A DNA stretch of 64,000 nt from Caprella mutica (Eukaryota; Arthropoda; Malacostraca; Amphipoda; Caprellidae), in the NCBI GenBank assembly GCA_947561585.1, contig CANNZV010000863.1:144150-208149 (forward strand), read 5' to 3'. Made by a program: the position numbers and the translations under genes. The notes under the pieces are model-generated. The model searched no databases. It saw only the letters and a list, made by a program, of their open reading frames with translations, and was not told the DNA's origin. Positions 23,274 through 36,390 of the stretch are shown here, one piece after another. The first letter of the stretch is position 1, and each line of letters begins with the position of its first letter.

Positions 23274-24680
23274 ATGTCGAAGTAAAATGTTGGGACATAT
23301 GTAACTCAACTGCATCGAAAAGGATTAACTTGAAAAAACATTTTTATATAGGGCTAAGAAAAATTGATAATTGCTTTACAACATTTCGTTTTTATTTATA
23401 ATATCTTCTTATATATAAATGGTGTATATGGCGATACAACACAAATGAAACAAATGAAGGTAAAACATATGGCAGTAAAACACAAAACCCGGTGAGTTGT
23501 TTTCGCAACGAATTGTCATAGCGGCGAGTTGTCCTCACGGCAAATTGTCTGGCGGCGAGTTGTCTGGTTCCCGGAAAAAAACATGTGAAACTAGAAAGTG
23601 CTGCCAATCGAATCGATTTTGACCTTTTCATGATTTTGACCTTTTCGTGATTTTGACCTTTTCATGATTTTGACCTTTTGATCCGATTGTTCACAAAATT
23701 TAGCAAATGGTTCCTGGATAATTATAAATCTTCTCAAAAAATATTTCAAGCAATTTAGACCAAAAATGAAGCTTGTAAAGATAACTTTAGACCAGAAAAC
23801 TTTTTTAGTTTTAAAAAATATTTGCATTAGTATTATAAAAAAATATACCACCTTATAAATGATAATAATAATGATTATACATTTATTGTGCATTTTTTAT
23901 TATTTGAAATAATTCACAAATTTTATTCTTATTCCAATTATTGGTCAAATATTTAATAATATATTTATTAAATATTTGTTTATTTATTTAATAATAAAGT
24001 AAAGTTAACGGACCAGATATAAGGCTAGAAAACATTATGAACCAGAATGTAACCTAGTAAAGTAAAGGACTGTGGTCAGTTAACTTTACAAGCTCCTGTA
24101 TACCATTACTGTCACTTATAAATAACATTGACCAATGAACATCCAATAATCCTTGGTTCGCTCAAAAATCTAATAAACCGGTTCCTGGACATTGACCAAT
24201 CGTTCCACCAAATTTCAGGCAATTTGGTTGAATACTTTTTGAGTTAGTCGAATAACAAGACTACAAACAAAAAAATACCGCCTAAGATATACCCTTACGC
24301 AATTTGCAAAGATAACAAAATGTATCCTCTCGGAATTTTGTGGAAGTAATGTAGTCTTACGCAATTATTCAAAATGAATATTTAAGAACCCTGTAATTAT
24401 TCATTTGCTAATTCAATCACATTGCAATAACCTATATGCCTCAAAATAACGTAGAATAAGGATTGTACAGCTGTTAAATCTAGCTAGTGCAATATCTGAT
24501 GATGTAATTCAGCATTAAGCTGATACACACACTTGAAAAAATCTGTAAAGAGAAGAAAATAAATCGTCCGAAAATTTATATTGTGTAGCTAACAGGCTTA
24601 CGTATAGCTCCCCAGATATGGCTTTGCGACTCCTATGGAAACCCCTAAGGGGGTCGCGACCCATCGGTTGGGAACACCTG

Positions 24681-24872
24681 TAGTATAGTGTAACTTTAGT
24701 GATATTAACTATTAGAGTGTAATTCAAGTGATTTTAAATAGTAGAATGTGATTCTAGTGATTTTAACTAGTAGAGTGTAACTCTAGTGATAATAAATAAT
24801 AGAGTGTAATTCTAGTGATATTAACTAGTAGAGTATAATACTACTGACATCAAGTAGTAGAGTGGTATTCTA
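24681..24872. repeat. 29-bp minisatellite fragment, unit 3
   Basis: About six to seven degenerate units of the lectin-linked repeat lie between the hAT-like element and the foldback mariner element. Confidence 0.8.
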
Positions 24873-26319
24873 AACTGTGTCCATCACTTTATTGCAGATC
24901 ACTATTTTTTAAATAATTTTGATAGTATTATTCGTACAGTACTGAAACTTGAGTCACTGGAAGGTTGCTTCTAGGTTATTATTACACTGAAATATTTTTT
25001 GAATCCGTGCGAAATTTGAAAAGTTATGAACGTTTACGTATTTTAAAGGCAGTTTCACTGTCAATCGCTTTATTGCACCTCTGTGAAAATGTCAAACAAT
25101 GGTCAATTGACTACTAGCAATAGGTTGAAAATTGTAGCAGGTCTTGCAGAAGTGATGACTCTTTTAGATTTAGCCACAGAGCTTCGGAGGGATATGAGAG
25201 AAACATAGAGAAATCCCGACACCAACCCAGGGAGAGATGAGGGTACGATAAGAAGCATTTCCCCTCGAAATATGCGAAAAATACGCAGGCAGGTCATAAG
25301 GCAGCCAAATGACACTAGTGCCTGCATTTTTGACAAGGCTGTCATTGGTCTTACATCCAAACATTGTCTTAAATAAGACGACAAGGAACGTGGAGCCCCA
25401 TTCCAGACCTTCAGTGGACAAGATTCATAAGAAAAAGAACAATAGATGAACACAAAGGTACTTGAAAACAAACTTCCTACTTGTCCTTTTAACAGATGAG
25501 GCAAGAGCCACCCTTGATTGTCTGGATTGATGGGTTAATGATTGGAACCTACTGGAGCTGAGCTGTTATTCCACACCGGTTTCGCCGCCAACGAGAAGGC
25601 GGTGGCTTCATGTTTTAAGTGGGCATCATTGGTGACACGTCGATTGGCCCTTTCCGAGTTACAGAGGGGTCAAAGCTAACAATCCAATCCTACATTACCT
25701 CTTTTGATGAGTACTTGTTCCTTCAGCCTAATAATTTGCAGTTATCTCGTTGGCATAAAATGATTTTCTTGCATTACTTCGCAAAATCTCATGCATGAAG
25801 GGTTACAACTTCATTTCATTTAAGACATTGCATCGGGTATGTCTGGACGTAGGACCAATGCCAATCTGGTCAGAAATGGAGAAACTGGTGTCATTTAGCT
25901 GTCTCATGACTTGCCTGTGTATTTTTGCCTATTTTGTGAGGAAATGCTTCTTCTCGTACCTTCATCTCTCCATGGATTGGTGTTGAGATTCTCCACAAAA
26001 GAAACTATGGTTCTCTTATCCCTCCCAAGTTCTTTAGTTAAATCTAAAAGAGTCATTTCTTCTGAAAGACCTGCTACAATTTTTACCCTCTTGTTATTAG
26101 TAAATTATCCATTTGTTGGCCCTTTCACAGACAATTAAAATGCCATCAAAATGCATAAACGTTCATAACTTTCCAAATTTCCCATGGATTTAAAAAATAG
26201 TTCATCAAGATACTAACTCAGAAGCAATCTTTGACTGGCCTAAGTTTCACTACTGTACGATTAATAATCTTAAAATTAATAGCAAAATAGTGTTCTGCAA
26301 TAAAGCGATGGACACAGTT
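24873..26319. mobile_element. Foldback mariner-derived element, copy 2
   Basis: The ends AACTGTGTCC and GGACACAGTT are flanked by TA (24871-24872 and 26320-26321). It is homologous over its whole length to 1675-3077, with its own indels and stops. It interrupts the 29-bp minisatellite of unit 3. Transposase remnants are inactive. Confidence 0.75.
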
Positions 26320-26400
26320 TAGTGATATTAACTAATAAAATGTAATTCTTGTGATATTAACTAGTAGGGTCTAATTCTAGTGATATTTACTACATATATA
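26320..26400. repeat. 29-bp minisatellite remnant beside lectin copy 3
   Basis: Two to three units of the repeat, at the same distance from the stop codon as in the other copies. Confidence 0.75.
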
Positions 26401-26457
26401 GTGTATTCATCTAGTCATCCTTTTTTCATCTAATTATTGAAGTTAGTAATAGTGTAA

Positions 26458-27730
26458 TCACACCAATACTTGACATAAGTATTTATATTCCATCGTACAA
26501 GTTCTATCAGAGAGATGGTAGAAATATCCATATCTCGTACTGTAGTGCATCCTTGCACACACAACTCCTCCATGAGGATCACCTCCAGTGAAAGGATACT
26601 CTCCTACCACTCCATTACCAACATCGCCACCGTGGAACAACTCCCACTTCTCGGAGGTTTCGTTCAACTTGACTCCAATGTAGATGTTGTAGATCGATAT
26701 ACTTGATTCTGGAAGAGAAAAGATGAGTGCATATGTTTAATGTTCTAATATGTGTTTATGATCGAATTTGTAATTAGAATATAGCATGCAAAGTTGCTTA
26801 ATTTAATCTTCTGATGTCAAATAGGTTAGAAAGATTAAAATTCTTTGTCTTCTTGCCCTAAAAGCCTTTATATGTACTTCTCAGGGCTGTAAATACATTT
26901 TGATTAGTAATCTTAATTTTTATAAAAATGTATGTATTTTAAGTGTTCATGAATAAATCAATTCATGTTATTTCAATTAAACTGAAGTCGAATTTAAGAA
27001 GTAGTCTGAAAATCCTTCTATATGGTTGTATTTCATTTATGTTCTTGGACGAATTTATTTGCAACCAGACATTTGACTTGCTCAAAACGTTTAAGTCATC
27101 TTTTTTTATTGCGTGAACAGTTAGGTTCAAAGCCGATTAAAGGTTTTTTGTCCCCAGAATGTTGTGACTTGTTGACCAATTCATATTTTGTGAAGTAAGA
27201 TTTGTGCAATTAACTCAAACCATATGAAACCAAAGTAATATAACTAAATTCCTATATAAGCTGCGAGATAAATATTGATAGGTACATTTGCGAAATCAAA
27301 TAAAGAATGTTGATTCAGATTATCTGACAGTTAGTGAACTGAGTAAGCACTAAACAGTCATCATTGTATGAAGTAACGAAAATACCAATTTATTATTTGT
27401 CTATAGAGAGTTGACACGTGATGCATGTCGTGAAATATTGAACTTGCAGTGGTCCATTCACTTTGAGACCAAGAACTATCAGAACAGTTGTTTTCCAATG
27501 AAGGACAGTCAGAGTTCGTTCTACCATTTGCTTAATATTATAACCAAACTTGCCTTCCTTAAGATGATTGAGATGTTGTCTCAGGTATTCGAATATCCCT
27601 AGAGTGGCGGGAGAGTAAAGTCTAGATCCTTTGGGGCAGGATATGGTTGCTTCGTCGAAGGTTTTGATGTCCTGTGACAGCATAATGCAGCCCACATTCT
27701 CGATTAATTTGAAGGGAAGCTCACAAACAT
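26458..27730 (-). pseudogene. C-type lectin domain gene copy 3, lacking exons 1 and 2
   Basis: Exon 3 (27554-27730, 177 bp) and exon 4 (26458-26708, 251 bp) are intact and nearly identical to copy 1, including the GC donor (GAAG|GCAAGT). Together they would encode the whole lectin domain. Upstream, homology to copy 1 continues only to about 27990, which is about 30 bp before where exon 2 should begin. Unrelated sequence then fills 27990-34985, after which homology resumes at the level of copy 1 position 5545. No signal-peptide or PAN-like exon was seen in that stretch. It is therefore probably a 5'-truncated pseudogene, unless new upstream exons are used. Confidence 0.7.
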
Positions 27731-28699
27731 CTATTGATGAAAATAATAAGAAGTTCACTTGTCTACGTACTCTAAATGGCCACACAGCTCTTTGTTATAA
27801 GAAACTCTGATATATTTTTGATAGAAATCGATAGTTGAAGTTCATTTTTTGATAGTTGAGCACCAACGGGGCGCAACATCTGTCAATGTTAACGAGTGGT
27901 GATGATTTTTTTTCACCACTCAAGGAACGCCCCAACAAAGTTTGGATAATGTGACCTAGGCATTAGATCTAATGAATAGAGTAACACAAAAATTATAGCG
28001 GAGGGTATTATCAGGGAAACAAATTATGAATACAGTTAGAATATTAATTACAAAAACCGTGGATTTTTCAGTCAATATTTTGAGATATGGCACCGTTGCT
28101 TAGGATAAGCCCCGCCTTTTTGTAGTAACTAAAAAAGATGCCAATAAGTTAATAGTAAATGACAATAGAGATACCAATTAGTGAATTTTGCTGAATATTC
28201 AAAGATGGTATCAATTAAATTATGTTGTTTATTAATATTTGAACATATACTTTAATGAATTATTTTGGTGAGTAAGTTTCAAATTCTTTATCAATTCTTT
28301 CGAAATGAAATAAATTAAATTCTTATCATCGTATATTATATTTTACAACTCTTAACACTCAATAGCAATATCTCAATATAACCAAGAGACTATCAAAGGC
28401 AGGATATCTTAAACAAATAAGAATAATTCTTTCGATCAAACTATATTACACCTCTGAATCTAATGGAATATCAATAAAATGATCGAAATACAGCAAATCT
28501 ATTAAAAATTACAGGTGTCATGATTAAAGCGGTGTTGTGTATGGTAAAATTTACCAAAGGTTCTATTTGTAATATTTTAATATTCACAATTTCGTTAAAT
28601 GTATATTATATAATCCTTAAACTTGTTTTTATATCAGATATATCATTCATGAACTTATATCACTAGTCGGGCTGTGCACAGCTCGTAAATTTTATCGTA

Positions 28700-28925
28700 T
28701 TTATTATTTTTAACGCTACTTGCAGTTTTATAGTATAGCGCTAGGGTTATGCTCTTCAACTACGAGGTCTTACAATTGTGTGTTAGGTAGGGCTGTAGGC
28801 TTAAAACTATCACATCTTCATTTTCCTCTTCATTTCGTAAGTGAAGTCACCGGTGCTTGTGTCATTTTTATCATATTCCTTTATAGTATCTTTTCTGTAT
28901 CCATGAGCTCAGTCACAGACTGATA
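28700..28925 (-). repeat. Dispersed repeat, inverted relative to 32205-32545
   Basis: It shares AACGCTACTTGCAGTTTT, AGGGTTATGCTCTTCAACTA and GTGAAGTCAC-type motifs with the reverse complement of 32205-32545. A same-orientation relative of the latter lies at 19290-19560 and a diverged one near 56280-56370. The family is unassigned. Confidence 0.65.
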
Positions 28926-31900
28926 GTTAGTGACTTTATTCATTTAGCCACTTTCCATAATGACTGTTTCTTGAAGTTCCTTGTATTTATTTTGCCTTTT
29001 GTTCCGATGTAACGTGAAACCACCAATTTCATAATGTAAATTTAATCACAGAATTCTTGGATTTAAGATTTACTCCAAAGGAACAGAAATTGAAGATATT
29101 ATTTTATGTATTTATTTTGCAATCATATAAGAAAGAGGTATGGAGACTTTAGAATCAGAAATCAAATATTAACCTTGTCCCTATGATATTATGATCTTGC
29201 AACTGTCCTTGAAGACTGTAGAGTCGTAGACGATCGTAGGAGTTTTGTAGTAATTCGAGTAATTGTGTATGATACTGAAATTTCATCAATTTTCCCAATT
29301 ATTAGCAAATGTGCAACACCTAAAAATTGTAATTTTTATTTTTGAAATCTTCATCTATGACTATAAATCTATAAATATTGACCTAGATCATAGATAGTTT
29401 TGAAATATGCATATTTAAGGTTACACTATAACTAATGAGTAATGACCTAGATTTAGACATTTAAATTCATTGATCTCAATTTTTCAATTGGCAGCTATAC
29501 AATTACAATGTGTGGAAAAGAAAAAGGCATCTACCAAATTTACAGATTTGAATTTACTATATGCTTAGTTCTATTTAGCCTATATTAAAGCTGATCTCAA
29601 TAAGATATTTGAGTTCAATTTAGTAGTGGATTCAATTTTAATTTAATTCGAATCCAGATTAAATAACCTACTGAAGAATAATATATTTACTGAAGTAAGT
29701 TAAGATTTAGTTTCATAAAACTGGGACATTAAAATCTACCGAGAAGAGATTCTATAGGTGGCTCGAAAGCTATATAGGGTGTACGCATTGTATACTGTAT
29801 AGGGTGGCTCGAAAACAAGGAATCGAATTTGTAAGGTAAAAACTATATTAGTATCATATAAGATTTAGAATATTAGGATAAAGAATCAACTGTTGACGAA
29901 ATAATTTTTACAAATAAATTACATTTCAAATCGAAATAAATTGAAACACACTTATATGTTTGAAAGATTGTTATACGGGAAAATAGATTCTGCTAGCAGT
30001 TATGATAGCAGTTAGTTTTCTATATCGTATTATATACTTAAATGAATATACTGTCAGTTTGATGGAACGTATGGCGTTGAGGGTTTTTTTAATAATAGAA
30101 AATAAAATATTGCATCTAATTCAGTTACATTTGAAAATACAGAACAAATCTTAAGAAACTCACAACAGTAAGCTCAAATTTAATTAATCAAATAATTATA
30201 ACAAATAAACTCAATCTATTTACATAGTTTTAAACATTATAATCGAGATGATTTTCTTAAACTAAATTATTATTTAACACCATACTTGAGAATTACAAAG
30301 ATAATAAGAGTTTTATATATATATATTTTCTTAGATAGATTACTGATGGAGCTTTTTATCATATTTTAGCATTTTAGTTTTGTTTAATGCTCTTTTTCTT
30401 CAGCTTTCTCTTGTATCTTTTCTCAACTTCTTGCACTTCTTCTCTATTCTTTCTGCCTTGCTATATCCATGGTAAGCATCCTAGTGGCTACTGCATGGAG
30501 CGAACTTTCACTATCCCCTCTTCTACGATGTCTTCTTCACTTTGGATCACCTCGTTGTGAATTGGGAAAACTTTGGAACACCTAAAATAATACTAGTAAT
30601 CGGTCAATCGTGTTGCAACGTCTTTGGATCTATTATTAGCGCAACCATCGATAGATAATATTATATGCAGTCGTATAAATAATTTTATAGTGATAGGTTA
30701 ATGGCTCGTGTGGGTATATGGGAGAGAGCTTTATCCCCGCAATGTCAATAGTGACAAAATTTTTACTTTACTGTTTATAGTAAAGCAATCTAAGTAAATA
30801 CTCCAAACATTAAAACAGTAGAGTTTACATTTCATCATTATCGAAGCTACCTTAATTGAAGAGGTAGCTTCCTCTAAGGGAGAATTAGGGGGGAGGGGGT
30901 AAATTTTAGCCGAAACGAAATATACAGCTAATAACTGATTGTTGTTGTGGATGTAACTAATCCATGGTGAATTTAAAATCCTAATATTCAGTACAGATAT
31001 GCAAATTGTCTTTGGCATGAATCATCATAATTTACAAAAATATATACTATTAGTGTTTCTCAATTTTTGTCCCAATTGTGGAAAAAAACCGAAACATCTC
31101 ATTTAAAAATAGTTCAATCTACTTCTCGTAATAGCTGAGTGCAATTTTTCTTTAAAGTCACTCACTTACTGGATATATTAACTTCCATGGAATAATGAAA
31201 ATTAGAAGAGATTGAAATATCAAAATTGGACAGTTTTCTCGTTTCTAAACCACTAGTGCTTTGCAAACTAAGCCACAGAAACTGAGTGTCCTCCGATAGC
31301 TAAGAGAGAGTTTAATTATTCGAGAATATGGACATTCTCTATACCATTATCAATGAAATATTGTAATATGTACAGGAATTACCTCTCAAAAGAATTCATT
31401 TAATAAGCTTAGTTCATAAAGAACACCTACCACACTGGTTTGCAAATAAACAACACTATTACAATTACTTAATTTGAATAAATAAACCATGACAACACCG
31501 ATAATAAATGTTACTAAGCATGTGGTTGGTATTACTCAATATGCGCTAATATATTAAAATCGCACAACAATTTAACTCTTAAACAAATTATCGAACAGAG
31601 AAATTTGTCAAGAAACATCAGAAGTTCAGCGTATGTTTTTACCAGCAACTTTAGTATTAAGTTCCTTATTTATAGGTAGACTCGTAGATATCATTTTCTG
31701 TAACCTCTTCATTTCCCTCTACCTATGTTTAAGTGCAGTCACCTTTGTTCGCGTTACTATTACTAATTGATTGTATTTTCACGGAGTAGCTTTCCTGCGT
31801 CCTTTAACTTTGGTGATAGGTGAATTAGAAAATCCCTTCTGTAGTAATCCTTTCTTCAAAGTCCTTCAAACTGATAATTGAATACTTGTATAAGTGGAAC

Positions 31901-32204
31901 TACAGTTTTATCAAATCTTAAAGAAGTGTAAATCAGTTAAAAAATCCGTATCTATTAATATTATTATAAAACAAATTAGAGAGGAAAAGTCGATTGTAAG
32001 GAAAAGCCAACTTATATACTTGCTACGTTTTCATTCTTATAGATTGTTTGATCGATATATACTATATTTCATTCATTTTAATATGGGTTTACCGTCTACT
32101 TCAGTCATATTGTGACTGTTTTGCTGACGTCAAAAGGAAATTACATACAAAGGACTGGAAGAAGCAGTAAGAAAGAAAAGTAACTCGATGAACAAAGTTA
32201 CCTA

Positions 32205-32545
32205 CCACCGTCAGTGACTATTCTCATGGATGCAGAAAAGCTGCTCCGTGAATGCAGTCACTTACCAAAGAATGTGACAAAAGGAACACAAGCACTGGTG
32301 GCTGGACTCGCGAATGGAAGAAGAAAATGAAGAGGTGATAGTAAATGAAGCCTACAAGCCTACCTAACAAAAAATTTAAGACCTCGTAGTTGAAGAGCAT
32401 AACCCTAGTGTTATGCTCCAAAACTGCAAGTAGCGTTAAAAATGATAAAGATAATATAAATGGTAAAAATGAAAAAAAGACAATACCTAATCCAAATTAC
32501 AACAGTTCGGGGCCCAAAGGACGCCATCCTCTTCTCTAATAAGCA
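32205..32545 (+). repeat. Dispersed repeat partner of 28700-28925
   Basis: This contains TAGTTGAAGAGCATAACCCT and AAAACTGCAAGTAGCGTTAA, matching 28700-28925 in inverted orientation. It resembles 19290-19560 directly, including the closing block near GGACGCC/GGGACTTTACG. Confidence 0.65.
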
Positions 32546-32849
32546 TGCGTATGATTAAAATGTTGAATTGCAAGGTGTTATGTCTCATCATCTAGATTAC
32601 ATTAACTATTTTCTTTCTGACTGCTTCTACGAAGTCCCTTGTATCTTTTTTACTTCATCAATATGAGTTAGAGTAGAATGCAGAATCTTTGAACCCCTAG
32701 TCCGATTAAAAACTAATGTGGAAATTGCTTTTGGGTTGGAAGTAAATGACGGGCTACCAATTTAATGTGTAATTATTAATAAAATATAATTAGGGGTTTG
32801 TTAAGCATTTTGAATACGAAATATGGTTTGATTCTATTTTTTACATAAG

Positions 32850-34350
32850 TATTTACTCCAGTTACTATTGAGGAAGTTAGAGATGCATTGTCAGAAATGA
32901 AGAGGGGAAAGTCGCCAGGAGAGGATGGGCTGGCGGTGGAGATATTGCGTGCGGGAGGAAAATGTGCGGAGGAGCAGCTTCATAGAATTTGCAGTACTGC
33001 CTACTTGATTGAAAGAGCACCAACGGACTGGCACAATGGATTAATAAGTCCGATATTTAAGAAAGGAGATAAAACTAAATGTGATAATTACAGGGGGGGT
33101 GACACTGTTATCTCACTCTGGTAAAATCTATTCCAGGATAATAGAAAAAAGGTGAAGATCATGTGTAGAACATATACTGGATGAGTGTCAATTTGGTTTC
33201 CGCCCGTTCAGAGGAACGACTGATGCCATATTTATTGTGAAGATGATCCTGGAAAAGAGCTGGGAGTGGGGTATGGACAAATTCGCCCTTTTCATAGATC
33301 TAGAAAAAGCATTTGATAGAATAAATAGAGGGAGATTATGGCAAATACTACTGGAGGATCACTACAATAAACCACGTAAATTAGTGAGAGTAATTAAAAG
33401 CATGTTTGCGAGATGCAATAGCAAGGTGTCGACCCACGGTATAGAAACTAACTGGTTCCAAATTAATTCTTGAGTTAGGCAAAGTGATGTGTTGTCCCCG
33501 TTACTTTTCATCATCTTTATGGATAAGTGTTTGAGAGACTTTAGACCTGGAGCTTGTGGTGAGGAGAGAGTAATATACGCCGACGATGTGGCTGTGATAG
33601 CAGATTCGGCTGCCAATATACAAGACGTTGCAAACAGATGGTGGTTGGGTATGAGGAGAAACGGAATGAATGTGTATACGAAGAAAGGAAAGACCGAATT
33701 GGTGGTAATAGCTAGAAGACCTGAGCAGTATGACATTTATATGGAACAAAATAAAATTAACCAGACAGAAAATTACTAGTAAACGTGGGGGAAAGAAACT
33801 TGCAGGAATTGGAAATTACAAATAGAATAGGAAAATTTAATAATAATGTTAGCATGTTGTATCCTCTGTTGAAAGATAAACACATACCAAGGGAATGCAA
33901 AATAATAATATATAGGTCCATTCTTAAACCAATTCTGTTGTATGGGTCCGAAATCTGGTCTTTAACTTCTAAAACAGAGTCAAAGTTACAGGCAGCAGAG
34001 ATGCGGGTGTTGAGATTGATCCGGGGGGTTACTAGAAGTGATAAAATTAGAAACACGGTTATCAGAAACGAATTAAACATAACTCCACTAGTTGAGGAAG
34101 TAGAGAAGAATAAGTTACGATGGTATGGCCATGTTATGAGAATGAACGATGAAAAGAAAACTAAGAAATACCTAATGTAGCGACCAGCAGGAAAACGACC
34201 AGTGGATCGCCCTAGGAAGAGGTGGATGGAGGGTGTGGACAGAGCAATGGTGAGGAGAGGGAAACAGCTGAGAGAGGTGGTGAATGAAAAGTTGTATGAA
34301 GATAGAGGGGAGTGGAGGATATTTCTTCGAGGTTTGCCTGCTGACAGATG
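32850..34350 (+). pseudogene. Non-LTR retrotransposon reverse transcriptase, 5'-truncated and broken
   Basis: The frames in order carry reverse-transcriptase motifs: GKSPGEDGLAVEIL, then GLISPIFKKGDK and CDNYRG. After a frame break comes QFGFRP.RGTTDAIF, then ALFIDLEKAFDRINR, and LSPLLFIIFMD after a stop near 33472. The catalytic box is VIYADDVAVI near 33570. After another stop near 33776 come LLYGSEIW and KLRWYGHVMRM, then a GKRPV..PRKRWMEGVD tail reached through a stop near 34178. These are typical of RTE/BovB-like LINEs. The apurinic endonuclease domain is absent, so the copy is 5'-truncated and inactive. Confidence 0.85.
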
Positions 34351-34984
34351 AATATCTAACAGGCGGATTGGTGAGAAAAAGAGACATAAGTATTTAGAGA
34401 AAATTGTCCATATATTAAAAAAATATCTTTACAGTAATTGTGTTATCTATACAAATAAATTTAAGGAGGTATTTAAGTCAAAGAGGTGTTTCCACTGTAA
34501 AAATTAAATGGAAATCCTAACGAAATCTTTCGATTTTCAATAATTAAAGTAAAATTCCGTAATTAGTTTCCTTATTGGGCTACAATTTGAAGTTTGTTTC
34601 AGAGTCCAGACGAAATTGATGAATTTAGAAGATTAGTAACCTTTTTTTCGGAATCCATAAGAAAATACAGGAGCTGTTTTTAGGCTCTTCTCGTAGCTGG
34701 TCTCAACAATAATTGAAATTCACTTTATTCCTGATTTTTTATGATGCTCTTAGAGTGTATTAAATGTAAAAACTGAACTTTAATTTAGTTTTAACCTTTC
34801 TAACTGATCGTACAGTGCCGAAGGTTAATACATGAAAAGTTGATAAATATTAAATTTAAGAATGACAAACAATTTACTGTGTTATGCAGAAACTATTTTT
34901 TGCTTATATAGATGAAAGAATGAAGATGAATTGAAAATCAATTCAAAGACAATAAATGAATGAAAATATAGATTCAATTATTTC

Positions 34985-36390
34985 CATTATAATAAGAAAT
35001 TATTTTAACTGGTGGATAAGCATTGCATACATGACTATCGTCGTTGATAATAACTTATTTATATTAATCCCCGTCTTTATCTTTATGAAGTCATTACTCA
35101 ACCCTTTTCTTACCTTAGTTCAACCTTTACTCTCTCGTTTCTTTACCTTTGTACAGTATCAACTCTTCCCTTTCTTTACAACAGTTCATCACACACTGAA
35201 TCATTTTCTGAAACTTGTATTTGAACAATTAGTTCGTCAATCTATGCTCATCGATTACTGGCTAGGAAAGAAAATATGAATTTAGGTATTATAGTTTCTT
35301 TGTCTTTTGTTCTTTTAATTGAGCACTACCACATATATAGTTATATACATTTTATATCATCTATAATTGGTTCTGAACCCTCCCAGAAATTATGGCTTGC
35401 CTCCCCCATCATAGAGGTGACGCCAACCTTGCTTTGTTAGGACAATGACAAAATGTATAATTTAAGTTTTTTTAATAAAAAAAACTTGTATACTAAGACA
35501 ATGGGTATGCACATAACAAAATAAGGTGGATCATTTTTCCAACTTCACAGAGTTGGGTTGGGTAATAGTAACTCCTGGGTAATCATCTTCATCGCTCTCG
35601 AATATATTATAAATCAGTAAAAAACGTCTTATATCCCATAATTGTGTATAAATTTACTTGTATGTCGAATCACTCCTTCCCATTAAAGTATAACAAGAGA
35701 ATTACCGAAAAAAATGCTGTAAAATTTCAAAACCATTACATCACGTCTTAATCCCTCGGCATATGTCCAAAAATGAAGGTTAAATAAGTAAAAATATCCC
35801 ATTTCACCAAGAATTTTATCTTATTTCAATTGTTTAAACGAAAACGTTTATGACATCCTGTATCAATATTGTAATTCAAAAATATATAAATAGGATTTAT
35901 TAAATATATATATTGATTTTTCTCCAAATCCCGTGTAGATTTTTTGCATTTTCAGGATTTCCTCCAATACCAATTATTTCAAGAAAAAGCACATTTCATG
36001 TTCACGGAAAGCAAATTAATTGTCGTTACCGGTATACTACTAATCCTTGCATGATGGTATATTTTTCCAATTTTCTAGCAAGCTTACATTGATATCAATG
36101 TTATTGATGATAATTATCTTAAATTACTCCATTCTGATTTTTGGTCTGCTTTTCAATTTTACCAGATTCAGATAAATTGGCCTTCTTGTAAGATGAAGCC
36201 CCACCTCACTCGTCAAGAACTGTTAGATTGGCAGATGTGCAGATTCACACTATTTACTTTGACTCATATCTGTTGTCTAATCTAACAACATTTGAAAGCC
36301 AGTATAATCACCGAACTCTAAATCTATAAATAAAAATATTTTTATCCCACCTAGACTACAAGAAGTAAAATGTAAAACCAACATAACATA
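34985..36390. repeat. Unit 3 duplicate of 5545-6495 plus a private ~455-bp segment
   Basis: 34985-35935 matches unit 1 closely. 35936-36390 has no counterpart in unit 1, where the 23-bp array follows directly. That extra segment contains an imperfect hairpin with TGTTAGATT and AATCTAACA near 36215-36290. The open frame 34956-35279 corresponds to 5587-5835 and is judged non-coding. Confidence 0.75.

Larger units (their letters stand above)
22004..23572. mobile_element. Terminal-array element E, 1569 bp, with perfect 8-bp TSD
   Basis: The flanks GGAAAAAA (21996-22003 and 23573-23580) are identical. The left end is CGGTTCTGGGACAACTCGCC and the right, reverse complemented, is GGGAACCAGACAACTCGCC. 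The right array (about 23485-23572) has about five 15-16-bp units with GGCGAGTTGTC. The left array is shorter. The interior carries two further inverted-repeat structures (22047-22480 and 23070-23273). It contains no transposase. Confidence 0.8.
21878..24680. mobile_element. hAT-like non-autonomous element (2.8 kb) with nested insertions
   Basis: The left end CAGGGGACCCCAACG and the right end GGTTGGGAACACCTG are imperfect inverted repeats with the CAGGG/CAGGT start typical of hAT elements. The flanks TAGTAGAT (21870-21877) and TAGTATAG (24681-24688) match at 6 of 8 positions, an aged 8-bp duplication. Element E (22004-23572) is nested inside. No transposase frame was recognised. Confidence 0.7.
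27990..32850. other. Unit 3 replacement segment, no recognisable gene
   Basis: This AT-rich segment replaces lectin exons 1-2 of copy 3. It holds a dispersed repeat at 28700-28925 whose inverted copy lies at 32205-32545. Two direct copies of TATAGGGT(G) with GGCTCGAAA lie near 29770-29815, and a short hairpin with GAAGCTACCT/AGGTAGCTTC near 30845-30875. No convincing coding exon was found. Confidence 0.5.

Noticed and set aside
33362..33749. Minus-strand open frames of 124 and 82 codons
   Set aside because: They are antisense to the LINE reverse-transcriptase fragment, which has clear motifs on the plus strand.
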